Below, in pieces: positions 16,717-25,400 of a stretch of 50,113 nucleotides of DNA. The DNA comes from Streptomyces sp. ISL-66 (GTDB lineage: Bacteria; Actinomycetota; Actinomycetes; Streptomycetales; Streptomycetaceae). The stretch's first letter is position 1; each line of letters starts with the position of its first letter. The position numbers and the translations under genes are program-made. A model generated the notes under the pieces. The model worked only from the letters and a program-made list of their open reading frames with translations. It ran no database searches and was not told the DNA's origin. The stretch lies in assembly GCF_018614135.1 (NCBI RefSeq), contig NZ_JAGGOW010000010.1:931-51043 (forward strand), in the 5' to 3' direction.

Positions 16717-17988
16717 TCAGGCCTGCGGCGACAGGGCGTCGTACCGGGCGAACCCCCGCCACCGCAGGGCGAGCAGTACCAGGACGAGTACGCACGCGAG
16801 CCCGCCGCCCGCGATCGCCACGCCCGGAGAGGTGAGGTCGGCGGCGGCACCGGCGACGAAGTCCCCGAGCCGGGGGCCGCCCGCGACCACCACGATGAAC
16901 ACGCCCTGGAGCCGGCCCCGCATGTCGTCGGGGGTCGCTGCCTGGAGCATGGTGGTGCGGAACACCATCGAGGTGGCGTCCGAGGCACCGGCCAGGGCGA
17001 GGAAGAACAGCCCGGCCCAAAGGTTGCGGCTCAGCCCGAACGCCGCGATGGCCGCCCCCCATCCGCCCACGGAGAGCAGGATCGCCACCCCGTGCCGGCG
17101 GATCCGGCTCTGCCAGCCGGAGAACAGTCCGCCGAGCAGCGCGCCCACGGCGGGAGCGGCCACGAGCAGGCCGACCGTCTTCGCGTCGCCGCCGTACCAG
17201 AGCACGGCGATGGCCGGGAACAGCGCCTTCGGCGAGGCCAGCACCATGGCGGCCATGTCGGTGAAGAAGGTCATCCGGATGTTGGGCCGGGTCCCGAGGA
17301 AGCGCAGTCCGTCGAGTACGGACGCCCGCCCCTTCGCGCCCTCCTCCCGGTCGGGCTTCATCGACGGCAGCCGCCACATCGCGTAGAGGGCGGCGCTGAA
17401 GGTGACGGCGTCGATCAGGTAGGCGGCCTGGTAGCCCCACCAGCCGACGATGACCCCGCCCAGCATCGGGCCGGCCGTCATGCCGAAGGTCATGGTCACG
17501 GTGTTCAGCGCGTTGGCGGCGGGCAGCTGCCCGACGGGAAGCAGCCGCGGGATCATCGCGGAGCGGGCCGGGCCGTTGAGCGCCGCGCACACGGCCTGGA
17601 GCGCGACGACGCAGTACAGCAGCCAGACCCGGTGGTAGTCGAGGAGCGCGGCGCCGGCCAGCCCGATCGACAGGGCGGCCAGGCCGAGCGAGCTGAACAG
17701 CCCGAGCTTGCGGCGGTCGACGGTGTCGGCGATGGCGCCGCCGTAGAGGCCGAAGACGACGAGCGGCACGAGCGAGAAGAGCCCGACCAGTCCGACGGAG
17801 AAGGTGGAGCCGGTGATCTCGTAAACCTGGAGTGAGATCGCGAGGGCCGTCATCGCCTGGCCGAGCCAGGAAATGGTTCCGCCGACCCAGAGCCGCCGGT
17901 AGTCGGCGGAGCTCCTCAGCGGGGTGAGGTCGGCGAATATGCGGCGCTTGAGGGGAGTGGTCGGTGATGGAGCCGTCGTACGAGTCAC
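16717..17988 (-). CDS. MFS exporter (EntS-like MFS_3 family)
   Basis: A 423-residue, 12-helix major facilitator. The N-terminal DLTPLRSSADYRRLWVG, GGAIADTVDRRKL in loop 2-3, and the central loop with KPDREEGAK are typical of the EntS/MFS_3 branch, which exports siderophores, peptides or drugs. The frame is open to 18270, but GTG 17988 is chosen: the extra residues are Arg/Ser-rich with no membrane character, and a TAAGAT -10-like box sits five bases upstream of this GTG. It ends 113 bases from the converging carboxyltransferase gene. Substrate unknown. Confidence 0.85.
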   Translation of the reverse strand: MTRTTAPSPTTPLKRRIFADLTPLRSSADYRRLWVGGTISWLGQAMTALAISLQVYEITGSTFSVGLVGLFSLVPLVVFGLYGGAIADTVDRRKLGLFSSLGLAALSIGLAGAALLDYHRVWLLYCVVALQAVCAALNGPARSAMIPRLLPVGQLPAANALNTVTMTFGMTAGPMLGGVIVGWWGYQAAYLIDAVTFSAALYAMWRLPSMKPDREEGAKGRASVLDGLRFLGTRPNIRMTFFTDMAAMVLASPKALFPAIAVLWYGGDAKTVGLLVAAPAVGALLGGLFSGWQSRIRRHGVAILLSVGGWGAAIAAFGLSRNLWAGLFFLALAGASDATSMVFRTTMLQAATPDDMRGRLQGVFIVVVAGGPRLGDFVAGAAADLTSPGVAIAGGGLACVLVLVLLALRWRGFARYDALSPQA

Positions 17989-17993
17989 ATCGG

Positions 17994-17999
17994 ATCTTA
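17994..17999 (-). promoter_or_regulatory. Candidate -10 element of a leaderless promoter (MFS gene)
   Basis: On the minus strand TAAGAT ends five bases before GTG 17988, which has no good ribosome site. This suggests a leaderless mRNA. No clear -35 is visible. Confidence 0.4.
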
Positions 18000-18215
18000 A
18001 CCAGCCGCCCCCCGAGACCCGATCGGATTTTCGGCGGACCGGACTCCCTCTGCCCGCACCCGCAACAGTCTCCCCACCGGAATCCGGGGTCCCCGCGGCC
18101 GGTCGCGCCCTACCGCTAACTCGCCACCCGCACCGGACATTTGACCGAATAGACGTGCGCTCCTCGCCTTGAGTTCGGCTCATGATGAAAAGACTCGTAT
18201 GTCCAGGGAGGCGCA

Positions 18216-19463
18216 GTGATCGAACCTGGCACCAGCACCACGAGCACCGGTACCGGCACCGCGGACACAAACACCGACACCGGCACCGACACCGCGAGGA
18301 CGAGTACCGGCGCCACGAGAACGAGCACCGGCACGGGCACGGGCACCGCGAGCGCGACCGGTACCGTCCTCCCGCTCACCGTGGGGGTCGAGGAGGAGTT
18401 CCTCCTCGTCGACGCCCGCACCCTGCGGGTGGTCCCGGCCGCCCCGCTCGTCCTCTCCACCGCCGCCGGACTGCCCCACGAACTGCACCCCGAGGGCACC
18501 CGGTACCAGGTGGAGATCTCCACCCCGGTCGCCCACTCGGCCGTGACCCTGCGCAGGGAACTCGCCGGCTTGCGGCGCACCCTCGCGCGGGCGGCCCGCG
18601 CGCACGGCTGCCGGCTGCTGGCGGCGCCCTCGCCGGTGATCGCCGTGGAGGGCCCGCTCCACCTGACCGACGACGAGCCGCGTCAGCGCGAGCAGCACCG
18701 GCGCTTCGGCGCGCTCACCGACACCCTCGTCAGCTGCGGCCGGCACATCCACATCGGCACCCTCGACGTGGACACGGCGGTCGCGGTGTCGAACCGGGTC
18801 AGACCCTGGCTGCCCACGCTGATCGCGCTGGCCGCCAACTCGCCGTTCTGGGGCGGCCGTGACACCGGCCACGCCAGCTGGCGTGCGATGGCCTGGTCGG
18901 GCTGGCCGTCGGCCGGCCTCCCTCCGCACTTCACCTCGACGGCCCACTTCCACCGCTCGGTGCAGACCCTGCTCGGCTCCGGCGCGGCCCTCGACACCAA
19001 GATGGTCTATTGGGACCTCCGCCCGTCCGGGAACTGGCCGACGCTCGAATTCCGGGCGCCCGACATGTCACCGGACATCGACACGGCCGTCCTACAGGCC
19101 GAATTGGCCCGCGCCCTCGTCACGACGGCCCTGCACGAGATCGCCGAGCGGCGGCCCGATCCGCCCGTACGGGAGGACGTACTGCGCCTCGCGCGCTGGC
19201 GGGCGGCCCACGACGGCCTGGAGGGCTTCGGCCTGGACCCGTACACGGGCACCGAACTCCCCGCCGCCGACCTGGCGGAGGCCCTGCTCGATCTGGTGGC
19301 TCCCGAACTGGCTGCCTCCGGCGACCTCGACCACGCGGCGAAGACCATGGCCGGTCTGCTGCGCGACGGCTCGGGCGCCCACCGCCAGCGCGCGGCCTTC
19401 GCCCGCCGCGGGGACCTCATGGACGTCCTGCGTCACCTGGCGGACGAAACGGAGGCCTTCTAA
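18216..19463 (+). CDS. YbdK-type carboxylate-amine ligase (glutamate-cysteine ligase 2 family)
   Basis: A 415-residue protein. Residues about 5-50 are a low-complexity Thr/Gly/Ser/Ala tract. The enzyme proper starts at VLPLTVGVEEEFLLVD (GVEEEF at 57-62, metal- and ATP-binding glutamates). It continues with RYQVEISTP, CGRHIHIG, and RPSGNWPTLEFRAPD, which are YbdK/GCS2 signatures. Family members ligate an amine to a carboxylate with ATP; in vivo substrates are mostly unknown. GTG 18216, with GGGAGG upstream, is the natural start and includes the low-complexity tract in the protein. A strong hairpin follows the stop. Confidence 0.88.
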   Translation: MIEPGTSTTSTGTGTADTNTDTGTDTARTSTGATRTSTGTGTGTASATGTVLPLTVGVEEEFLLVDARTLRVVPAAPLVLSTAAGLPHELHPEGTRYQVEISTPVAHSAVTLRRELAGLRRTLARAARAHGCRLLAAPSPVIAVEGPLHLTDDEPRQREQHRRFGALTDTLVSCGRHIHIGTLDVDTAVAVSNRVRPWLPTLIALAANSPFWGGRDTGHASWRAMAWSGWPSAGLPPHFTSTAHFHRSVQTLLGSGAALDTKMVYWDLRPSGNWPTLEFRAPDMSPDIDTAVLQAELARALVTTALHEIAERRPDPPVREDVLRLARWRAAHDGLEGFGLDPYTGTELPAADLAEALLDLVAPELAASGDLDHAAKTMAGLLRDGSGAHRQRAAFARRGDLMDVLRHLADETEAF

Positions 19464-19489
19464 CCGGCGCCGCCCCGAACCCACCCGGC

Positions 19490-19519
19490 CCGCAGGTGCG
19501 AGCGCACGCGCACCTGCGG
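19490..19519. terminator. 11-bp hairpin terminator after the YbdK gene
   Basis: The stem pairs 19490-19500 with 19509-19519 (core CGCAGGTGCG/CGCACCTGCG) around an 8-base loop, 27 bases after the stop. No U-tract is present. Confidence 0.7.
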
Positions 19520-19572
19520 CCACCGGGTCCGCACACGTACCGCGCCCCAGCCGCCCATCCGGAACTCCCGGG

Positions 19573-19612
19573 CCCAGAACACGAACACGCCCAGAACACG
19601 CCCAGAACACGC
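19573..19612. repeat. Tandem CCCAGAACACG repeats at the island's left border
   Basis: Units begin at 19573, 19590 and 19601. The first is followed by a partial copy (AACACG). They lie between the YbdK terminator and the tRNA fragment, so they are at the chromosome-island junction. Confidence 0.75.
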
Positions 19613-19615
19613 CAA

Positions 19616-19649
19616 AGCCGCAGGCGCTATCGTTTCTGCACCTGCGGCT
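19616..19649. terminator. Hairpin beside tRNA fragment A
   Basis: AGCCGCAGG (19616-19624) pairs with CCTGCGGCT (19641-19649). Its position just outside the tRNA 3' fragment parallels the terminator beyond the intact tRNA at 38975-39004, so it may be a relic of a tRNA terminator. Confidence 0.5.
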
Positions 19650-19654
19650 CGCAG

Positions 19655-19678
19655 TGGGGCGGGTGGGACTCAAACCCA
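19655..19678 (-). repeat. tRNA 3'-end fragment A (candidate distal att site of island I)
   Basis: These 24 bases equal the 3' acceptor strand plus T-arm of the tRNA at 39007-39083, in the same orientation, with one mismatch (CAA for CGA in the T-loop). No D-arm or anticodon arm follows, so it is not a tRNA gene. The same piece recurs at 33652-33678. Confidence 0.75.
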
Positions 19679-19733
19679 TTTCAGTGACGCGTCTCACCTG
19701 CGAAGACGCCGAAGAAACGGACATATCCGCCTG

Positions 19734-19801
19734 TTTCCGTCTGGCTGCATCCCACTCGATCCTGCTCGATCGGGGGTCGTTAGGCGTTCGCCACACCGCT
19801 T
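19734..19801. repeat. Left-terminal repeat, copy of 33680-33746
   Basis: About 66 bases align with 33680-33746 with roughly eight mismatches, including 23 identical bases at 19778-19800. In copy A it is separated from the tRNA fragment by about 55 extra bases; in copy B it abuts the fragment. Confidence 0.75.
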
Positions 19802-19849
19802 CTTCTGCGTGGCCCATGTTCGCCCCTCATCTCCACTGCCGAACTGCGG

Positions 19850-20599
19850 TCAGCGACCGCGCCCGTCAGCCGTCGCATCCCCAACAGGCGCAGGCGGCTG
19901 GTGGGCCGAATTACCCGCTTCGGGCTTTGAGTGGGTACCGAAGGGACTCTTGGCGGGGGCGGAGTGTCCGTTCCCGAAGGCCGGGGGCGAGTCTGCGGCT
20001 GCGGGCGCCAGGAGGGAGTCACAGTAGGCCGCGGCATCCTTGCCATCAGCCGCAGCGACCAGACGCTCCCAGGCTGCGGCTTCCATGGCTTTGCCCTTGT
20101 CCAGGGATTTCTCATACGCATGGCAGAGGGACTCGCTCGTCAAGGGCAGGGGGGCCGGATTGCCGGGAATACGCGGCGTGGTGGGGACTCCGTGAGGAGC
20201 CGGCGAACTTGGGCCCGGGGACTCGAACGACGAGATCGCGGGTCCCCGTGGCGGTAGCGGAGCAGAGGTGCTGCGGCGGGGTTCAGGTTCGCGGGCCTCA
20301 GTCTCGTCGAAGGGGTCATGCGACGCAGCTGCGGCGAACGCCACGCCGCCCAGGGTCAGGCTCGCGGCCAGGGCTGCGAGTGCGGTTTTCAGCGAGCGTC
20401 CCATGCCGCGTTCCGGTTCGGGACGCCAGTCCTCGCGACGTCTGGTGCGCCGAGGGGTGTGCAGACCTGCGTCGCGGGCCACACGGAACGCGACGACGGC
20501 CGCTCGGGCCGAGGCATCGTCCACCTCCCTGGGGCGCAGGGCAGCGGCCAGGGCTGCCTCGACGTCGTCAGGTTTCCACATACCGCCTTCACCACTCAT
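19850..20599 (-). CDS. Single-pass membrane protein paired with the ECF sigma factor (putative sigma-regulatory protein)
   Basis: A 249-residue protein. A cytosolic N-terminal part of about 66 residues is predicted helical, with VEAALAAALRPREVDDASARA. One transmembrane helix follows (about 69-92, LKTALAALAASLTLGGVAFA), then a Pro/Ser-rich extracytoplasmic segment with two cysteines (ESLCHAYE, AAYCDSLL). Start ATG 20599 overlaps the sigma factor's TGA (ATGA), so expression is coupled. A membrane protein directly downstream of an ECF sigma gene is usually an anti-sigma factor. This one lacks the HxxxCxxC zinc anti-sigma motif, so that role is only inferred. Confidence 0.7.
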   Translation of the reverse strand: MSGEGGMWKPDDVEAALAAALRPREVDDASARAAVVAFRVARDAGLHTPRRTRRREDWRPEPERGMGRSLKTALAALAASLTLGGVAFAAAASHDPFDETEAREPEPRRSTSAPLPPRGPAISSFESPGPSSPAPHGVPTTPRIPGNPAPLPLTSESLCHAYEKSLDKGKAMEAAAWERLVAAADGKDAAAYCDSLLAPAAADSPPAFGNGHSAPAKSPFGTHSKPEAGNSAHQPPAPVGDATADGRGR

Positions 20600-21141
20600 C
20601 CCAGCATTTCCTTCGCGAGTCGCTTCAGTCCGCGGTGCGCGGCGGAGCGTACCGCTCCTACCCGCTTGCCCAGCACCCGGGCTGCCACGGGTCCGTCCAG
20701 CCCGACAACCACCCGCAGCAGCACCGCCTCGGCCTGGTCCGGGGGGAGCCCGGCGACCAGGGCCAAGGCCTTGGCGGTGGATATCGCCTCCAGAGCCTCG
20801 CGTGCCGTCTCCCGCGGCGAGGGCAGGTCGAGAATCTCCTGCTCGAACGGGGCCGTCTGCGGTCGGGAGCGCAGGCGCCGCAGGTGGTCCAGCGCGCGGT
20901 GGCGGGCAATGGTCGCGGTCCAGCCGCGGAACCCCGCACCGTCTCCGCGGAACCGCGCCAGGTCACGGGCTATCTCGAGCCACGCGTCGGAGGCCACGTC
21001 CTCGGCGGACTCGCCGACGAGCCCCCTCAGATATCCCAGAAGCCCAGGCTGCACGATCCGGTACGCATCGGCGAACGCCTCGTCGTCACCGTTCTGCGCA
21101 CGTTCCACCGCATGCTGCAGAGTGGCGTCGTCCGCCCTCAA
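20596..21141 (-). CDS. ECF-type RNA polymerase sigma factor
   Basis: A 181-residue protein. Region 2 covers about residues 15-85, with DEAFADAYRIVQPGLLGYL, AEDVASDAWLEI and FRGWTATIARHRALDHLRR. Region 4 follows, LPPDQAEAVLLRVVVGLDG and a VGAVRSAAHRGLKRL recognition helix. There is no region 1 or 3, so it is group 4. TTG 21141 has GGAAGA five bases upstream. It is the first gene of a coupled pair with the membrane protein. It lies inside island I and could drive cargo genes; no auto-promoter was identified. Confidence 0.88.
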   Translation of the reverse strand: MRADDATLQHAVERAQNGDDEAFADAYRIVQPGLLGYLRGLVGESAEDVASDAWLEIARDLARFRGDGAGFRGWTATIARHRALDHLRRLRSRPQTAPFEQEILDLPSPRETAREALEAISTAKALALVAGLPPDQAEAVLLRVVVGLDGPVAARVLGKRVGAVRSAAHRGLKRLAKEMLG

Positions 21142-21188
21142 ATGATCTTCCCTTGGTCTTCCCGCGTCACGCTGTCCAACGCATCACC

Positions 21189-21653
21189 CTACGCGGCTGT
21201 CAGTCGCCGGCTGTCAGTCGCCGGCTGTGACAGCGGCAGGGGCTTCGCACGACGCGGAACCAGCAGGAAGAGCTCGTAGACGGATTCGTCGGGGCCCAGC
21301 TTGAAACGGTTGACCACCTTGCCGAGCGGGTTCCACGCCTGTCCGTCGGGTGTCCGGACGCCGACCGGCTGCCGGAACAGTTCGGACGTCACGCCGTCGA
21401 AGTCGACCCAACGGGCTCGGGCCTGCCGGACGAGTACTTCGCCGACGTACGCACCGAGCTCTTGGAGGATCGGTGCGACGCCGGCCGGGTCGCCGGCCCC
21501 CTGCCGCAGACCGTCCACCACGCGGTCGACGATGCGCAGGCTGGCCGCGGAGAAGTCGAGGGGGAGCCGCGCTTTCGCGGTCGTGCGGGATGCGAACGCG
21601 GAGGCATGCCGGCTCATGTCGGCGGCCTGCAGCATGCGGCTGACTCGGTCCAT
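21189..21653 (-). CDS. Hypothetical protein (about 154 residues), DUF3806-like
   Basis: Start ATG 21653 is chosen for its GAGGGGTGG ribosome site; the frame is open upstream without support. The protein is soluble. The central part, LQELGAYVGEVLVRQARARW followed by DGQAWNPLGKVVNRFK, resembles small DUF3806-type proteins of unknown function seen near secreted or toxin genes. The last residues are encoded partly by a duplicated 14-bp unit (21197-21224). It lies between the sigma operon and the Rhs lipoprotein, on the same strand. The family link is tentative. Confidence 0.65.
   Translation of the reverse strand: MDRVSRMLQAADMSRHASAFASRTTAKARLPLDFSAASLRIVDRVVDGLRQGAGDPAGVAPILQELGAYVGEVLVRQARARWVDFDGVTSELFRQPVGVRTPDGQAWNPLGKVVNRFKLGPDESVYELFLLVPRRAKPLPLSQPATDSRRLTAA
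21197..21224. repeat. 14-bp tandem duplication at a gene 3' end
   Basis: CTGTCAGTCGCCGG occurs twice in direct succession inside the last codons of the DUF3806-like gene. A 14-bp step changes the frame, so the duplication altered the C-terminus. Confidence 0.8.
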
Positions 21654-21803
21654 CGGTCCACCCCTCGTGAATGAACCGGTGCGGCTGCCCCGGTCCCCCT
21701 GGGGGCCGCAGGTTTCCCACGCCCCCCAGGAACCCAGCGGAACCTGGCGCCGGATCATCACGGGTTCGTACTGTGATCACCGTCACATTTTCAAGCAGGC
21801 CCG

Positions 21804-22289
21804 CTATCGCCCGAAGTCGGGGTCGGCAGAAGTGCGCTTGTAGTGACACGGGTAGGAATGGCCGGGCTCCCCATCCACCGGGACACTCCGACTCATCCAC
21901 AGCTCTCCATTCTCCAAATAGAATGGCAGGAACTTGCTGTCTTTCTCATTCTCGAAATTAAGCACCAGATAGGGTGTCAGGCCAGGGTCCTTGTTGACCG
22001 CATGCCATTTCCCGTCGGTTGAACGGCGTGTCACCTGCGCGTCCGGCACGGGGCCGTCCCACCCGACCGGAAAATCCTTGACGGAAAAGGTGTAATCGTC
22101 ACGCAATCGAATGACCGGAAGCGGCGATCTACATTCCCGCCCACCGTCCCATCGACCGACCAATTCGGAATGTTGCACGGCCTCCGGATAGACGTGGGCC
22201 GGTTTGCTTGTCCCGCAAGCGGTCGAGGCGAGTAGCGTCAAGGTGGCAGTCGCAAGGCTTGCGCTGATGCGAAATACGTCGAATCTCAC
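21804..22289 (-). CDS. Lipoprotein, candidate immunity protein for the Rhs toxin
   Basis: A 161-residue protein starting at GTG 22289, with GGAAG upstream. The N-terminus is a lipoprotein signal ending TLLASTACGTSKP, with the likely lipidated Cys about residue 24. The mature part is lipocalin-like in pattern (ELVGRWDGG, VIRLRDDYTF, FYLENGELWMSR) with two further cysteines. It is the first gene after the Rhs gene on the same strand, 119 bases beyond its stop, and is visibly less GC-rich than the backbone. Rhs toxins are normally followed by their immunity gene, and an extracytoplasmic lipoprotein would protect against a toxin acting at the envelope. No homology was recognised; the role is inferred from position. 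Confidence 0.7.
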   Translation of the reverse strand: MRFDVFRISASLATATLTLLASTACGTSKPAHVYPEAVQHSELVGRWDGGRECRSPLPVIRLRDDYTFSVKDFPVGWDGPVPDAQVTRRSTDGKWHAVNKDPGLTPYLVLNFENEKDSKFLPFYLENGELWMSRSVPVDGEPGHSYPCHYKRTSADPDFGR

Positions 22290-22314
22290 GCCATCTACTT
22301 CCAGTCGTTCCGGG

Positions 22315-22361
22315 CGGCGGGGCCGCCCCCAGGGATCCCTGGGGGCGGCCCCGCCGTTTTT
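22315..22361 (+). terminator. 21-bp perfect palindrome followed by a T-tract (plus-strand polarity)
   Basis: Bases 22315-22335 pair perfectly with 22336-22356, centred on GGGATCCC, and TTTTT follows at 22357-22361. This is a textbook intrinsic terminator for rightward transcription, yet every nearby gene runs leftward. It sits between the Rhs gene and the lipoprotein and may attenuate read-through leftwards too, although no U-tract exists on that side. Confidence 0.8.
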
Positions 22362-22408
22362 CAAGGCGCATCCCGACCGGACAACCGGCGGGAGCACGCC
22401 AGACTGCA

Positions 22409-25400
22409 TCAGAAGAGGCTACTCACCCAATCCGTGATGCTGTCCAGTAGGCCGCTCGACGAGCCCGAAGACCCCGATGACGCCGACGGAGCCTTGGGAT
22501 CGTCGAGATCCACCGTCTCCGTCCACGTTATGTCCTGCGTTTTCTTGCTGAAACGCCCCGCACCGTAATACTCATTGAGGGGTTGGGCGATGTTTTCATC
22601 CCACCACGGGCTGTACCCGCCGGCCCCCGGGCCAATATGCGTTCCAGAGTTCATGGTGCTGTTGTTGTGCACATGGAATTGGATGGTCGCCGTCCCAGCC
22701 TTCTTGTCGATCGAATTGACCGTGTAGTCCATGGTGTAGGAACCGAGGAACGCCGCGGACATGTTCGACGTGAAGTCTTTCACGAGAGTCTTGGTGTTCA
22801 GCGACTGATCCAGGCCGTTGTTGTATGTGATACCTGTATCGTCGTCTGTCCACTGGCCAATCTTTTGGCCCATCTTGATGTTTCCGCTGTTGATGTTATC
22901 GGCCGCGATCTCCCGCACGCGCTGGACGTGGTAATGGTCCATGAGCGTCTGCGTGAAGGCGTCGTTTCCGCCGAAGTCTCGATCCTTGGGGCCGCTTCCT
23001 GTGACCCATTCGAATCCCAGATCCACTCCATTGGGATTACCGGGAGTTCCGAAGCATGAGGGGCACTTCTCTCGAAGGATCGGCTCTGCGGCAATCGCGG
23101 GGCTGGCAAGTGTGTCGGCGACAGTCGTAACGGTGCCGACCCAGGCAGAGGCGAAGGTGTCGTTGTAGGGGCAGAAGCCCCCGTCTTCGCACCAGTTGTG
23201 CCCATCGATTTCGACGTTGCTGATCGGGTTGCCGCCGGTGAAGGCGTAGCGGTTCCCTGTGAAGGGATCCGATCCCAGCCGCATGTCGGCGAGGGCGCCG
23301 TTGTACATGTCCCGGCTGGTGAAGCGGTTCAGGCCGGGGTCGTAGTCACGGAAGCCCATGTCGTAGGTGCCGCTGGCGGCATCCCAGCGCTTGGCGCTGA
23401 AGCGGTAGGGGTTGTACGCCTCTTTGTCGGGCTGGGCGGCGTCGGGCTTGTCGATGCCGGTGAATTCGGCGTCGTTGTTGGTGCCGTAGGCGGTGTAGCC
23501 GTAGGTGGACTTGGTGTCGCCGCTGGTGTCGGTGAGGGTTTCGACGTCGGTGTGGCCGTTGTAGCCGTAGACGCCGAGTTCCTCGGTGCCGTCGGTGTTG
23601 TGCTTCAGCTGCGTCAGCCGTTCGCCCCACGGGCTGTACTGGTAGGACTTGGTGACCGCGCCGGCAACGGCCTCGTTGAGAACCTCGCTGGAGGTACCGA
23701 GGTAGTTGAAGTCGGTGGTCTTGCCGGCCTCCGTCTTGGATGCCGTGCGGTCCAGGGGGTCGAAGATGTAGGTGCTGGTCTTCGTCGTGACCCCGTCAGC
23801 CTGCAGCTTGGCGTTCTTGACCACGTGGTCGAAGCCGTCGTAGTCCCTGTCCTCGACCACCTTGCCGCCCGCGGTGACCGTGTCCAGTCGGCCGTACGGG
23901 TCGTAGTTGTAACTGTTGCTCGCGGCGCCGATGCTTGAGCTGAGGAGCCGGTTGCGGTCGTAGGTGTAGTTGGTGGTGACGTTCTTGATGGTCTGGGTGA
24001 CGACGTTGGCGTTGTCGTCGTGGACGTAGGTCTCGGTGCCCGCGGCGGTTCCCGTCTTCACGGACTTGGCGAGCCGGTTGACCGGGTCGTAGGTGTAGTC
24101 GGTGGTGGAGGGCAGGTACGCGCCGTGGTTGTCGGCGTTCATCTTGGACGCGACGTCCTGCGCCTTGTTGCCGTTGGCGTCGTAGGCGTAGGTGTGCGAG
24201 GAGACCAGGGTGGCGTTCGGCTTCTTCTCGCTCTGGGTCTTCAGCGCTCCGTTCAGGTAGTAGGCGTAGTCGACCGTGTTGCCGTTGGCCTTGGTCTCCT
24301 TCAGCCGCTGGCCGCGGTCGGTGTAGGTGAATGCGGTGGTCTCCGGCGAGGCGTCCGAGGCGGACTTGCCGACCTTCACCGTCTTGGTCAGCTCACGCAG
24401 GTCGTAGAAGTACTGGGAGTACTGGTCGGGGTGGGTCACCGTCTCCGGCTGGCCGTTGGCGTCGTAGGTGAACGACGTGGCCTTCTTCTCGGTGCCGGAA
24501 AGCGACTCGCTGGCCTTCTGGAGCTGGTTCAGCGCCGTGTAGGTCATCGTGTACGCGTCGATCTTGGCACCCGAGGAAGTGTCCGTGATCGAGGTGAGGT
24601 TGCCGTTGAGGTCGTAGGAGTACGTGAAGTTCTTCTTCTCGTTGTCCGTCTCGGTGACCTGGCGGACGATCTTCACCGCGTCGGCGACGACCTTGCCGGA
24701 GGCATCGGTCGCCAGGGTGATCTTGGACGTGTTCCCCTGCTTGAAGGTGAATGAGCCCAGCGAGACCCAGCTGCCGCCACCGGTGGTCTGGTTGACCGCC
24801 TTGTCGGTGGTGCCACCGTCGTGGGTGACGGTGTACTTCGCCGCCGTGGAGGCACCCGAGGTCGTCGGGTACTTCGCGTAGGCGGTGTAGGTGCCGTCCT
24901 GCGGAACGTTCAGGGTCCAGGTGAACGTGTCCGTCGACGTCCCCGCCGCGTGGGTGCGGTGGTTGTAGCCCTGCTGGCCGGTGGCCGAAGCGGTGTCCCA
25001 GGTGCCGGTGGCCGCGGTGCTCTGGGTGTCGGAGTTGTCCGCCACCACCACGTGGGCGCCCACCGGCACGCCGTCATCGGAGCGGGCCTGGAGGCTGCCG
25101 TCGGGGTAGTAAGCCCAGCCCATGGTCCGCGAGCTGGAGCCGCCTGCGGAGGTGAGGGTGCGCGATACCTGCTGGCCGCTCTGGTTGTAGCCGTAGGAGG
25201 TGACGATGTCCCACGGGTCGGTGACCGTCTTGGTCCAACCGTTGTCGAAGTAGGTGTTCTCGCTGTCGTTGCGGACCGTCTGCCCCTCCGACGGCGGCGC
25301 GGAGACCCGCGAGGTGCGGCCGACCGCGTCGTAGATCGTCTGGGTGTAGACGTTGGGGTTGTTGTAGCGGGCGTCCGCCGGGTCGTAGGGCTGGAACTGC

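Noticed and set aside
19573..19612. CRISPR-like array
   Set aside because: Units are contiguous with no variable spacers, and there are no cas genes in the window.
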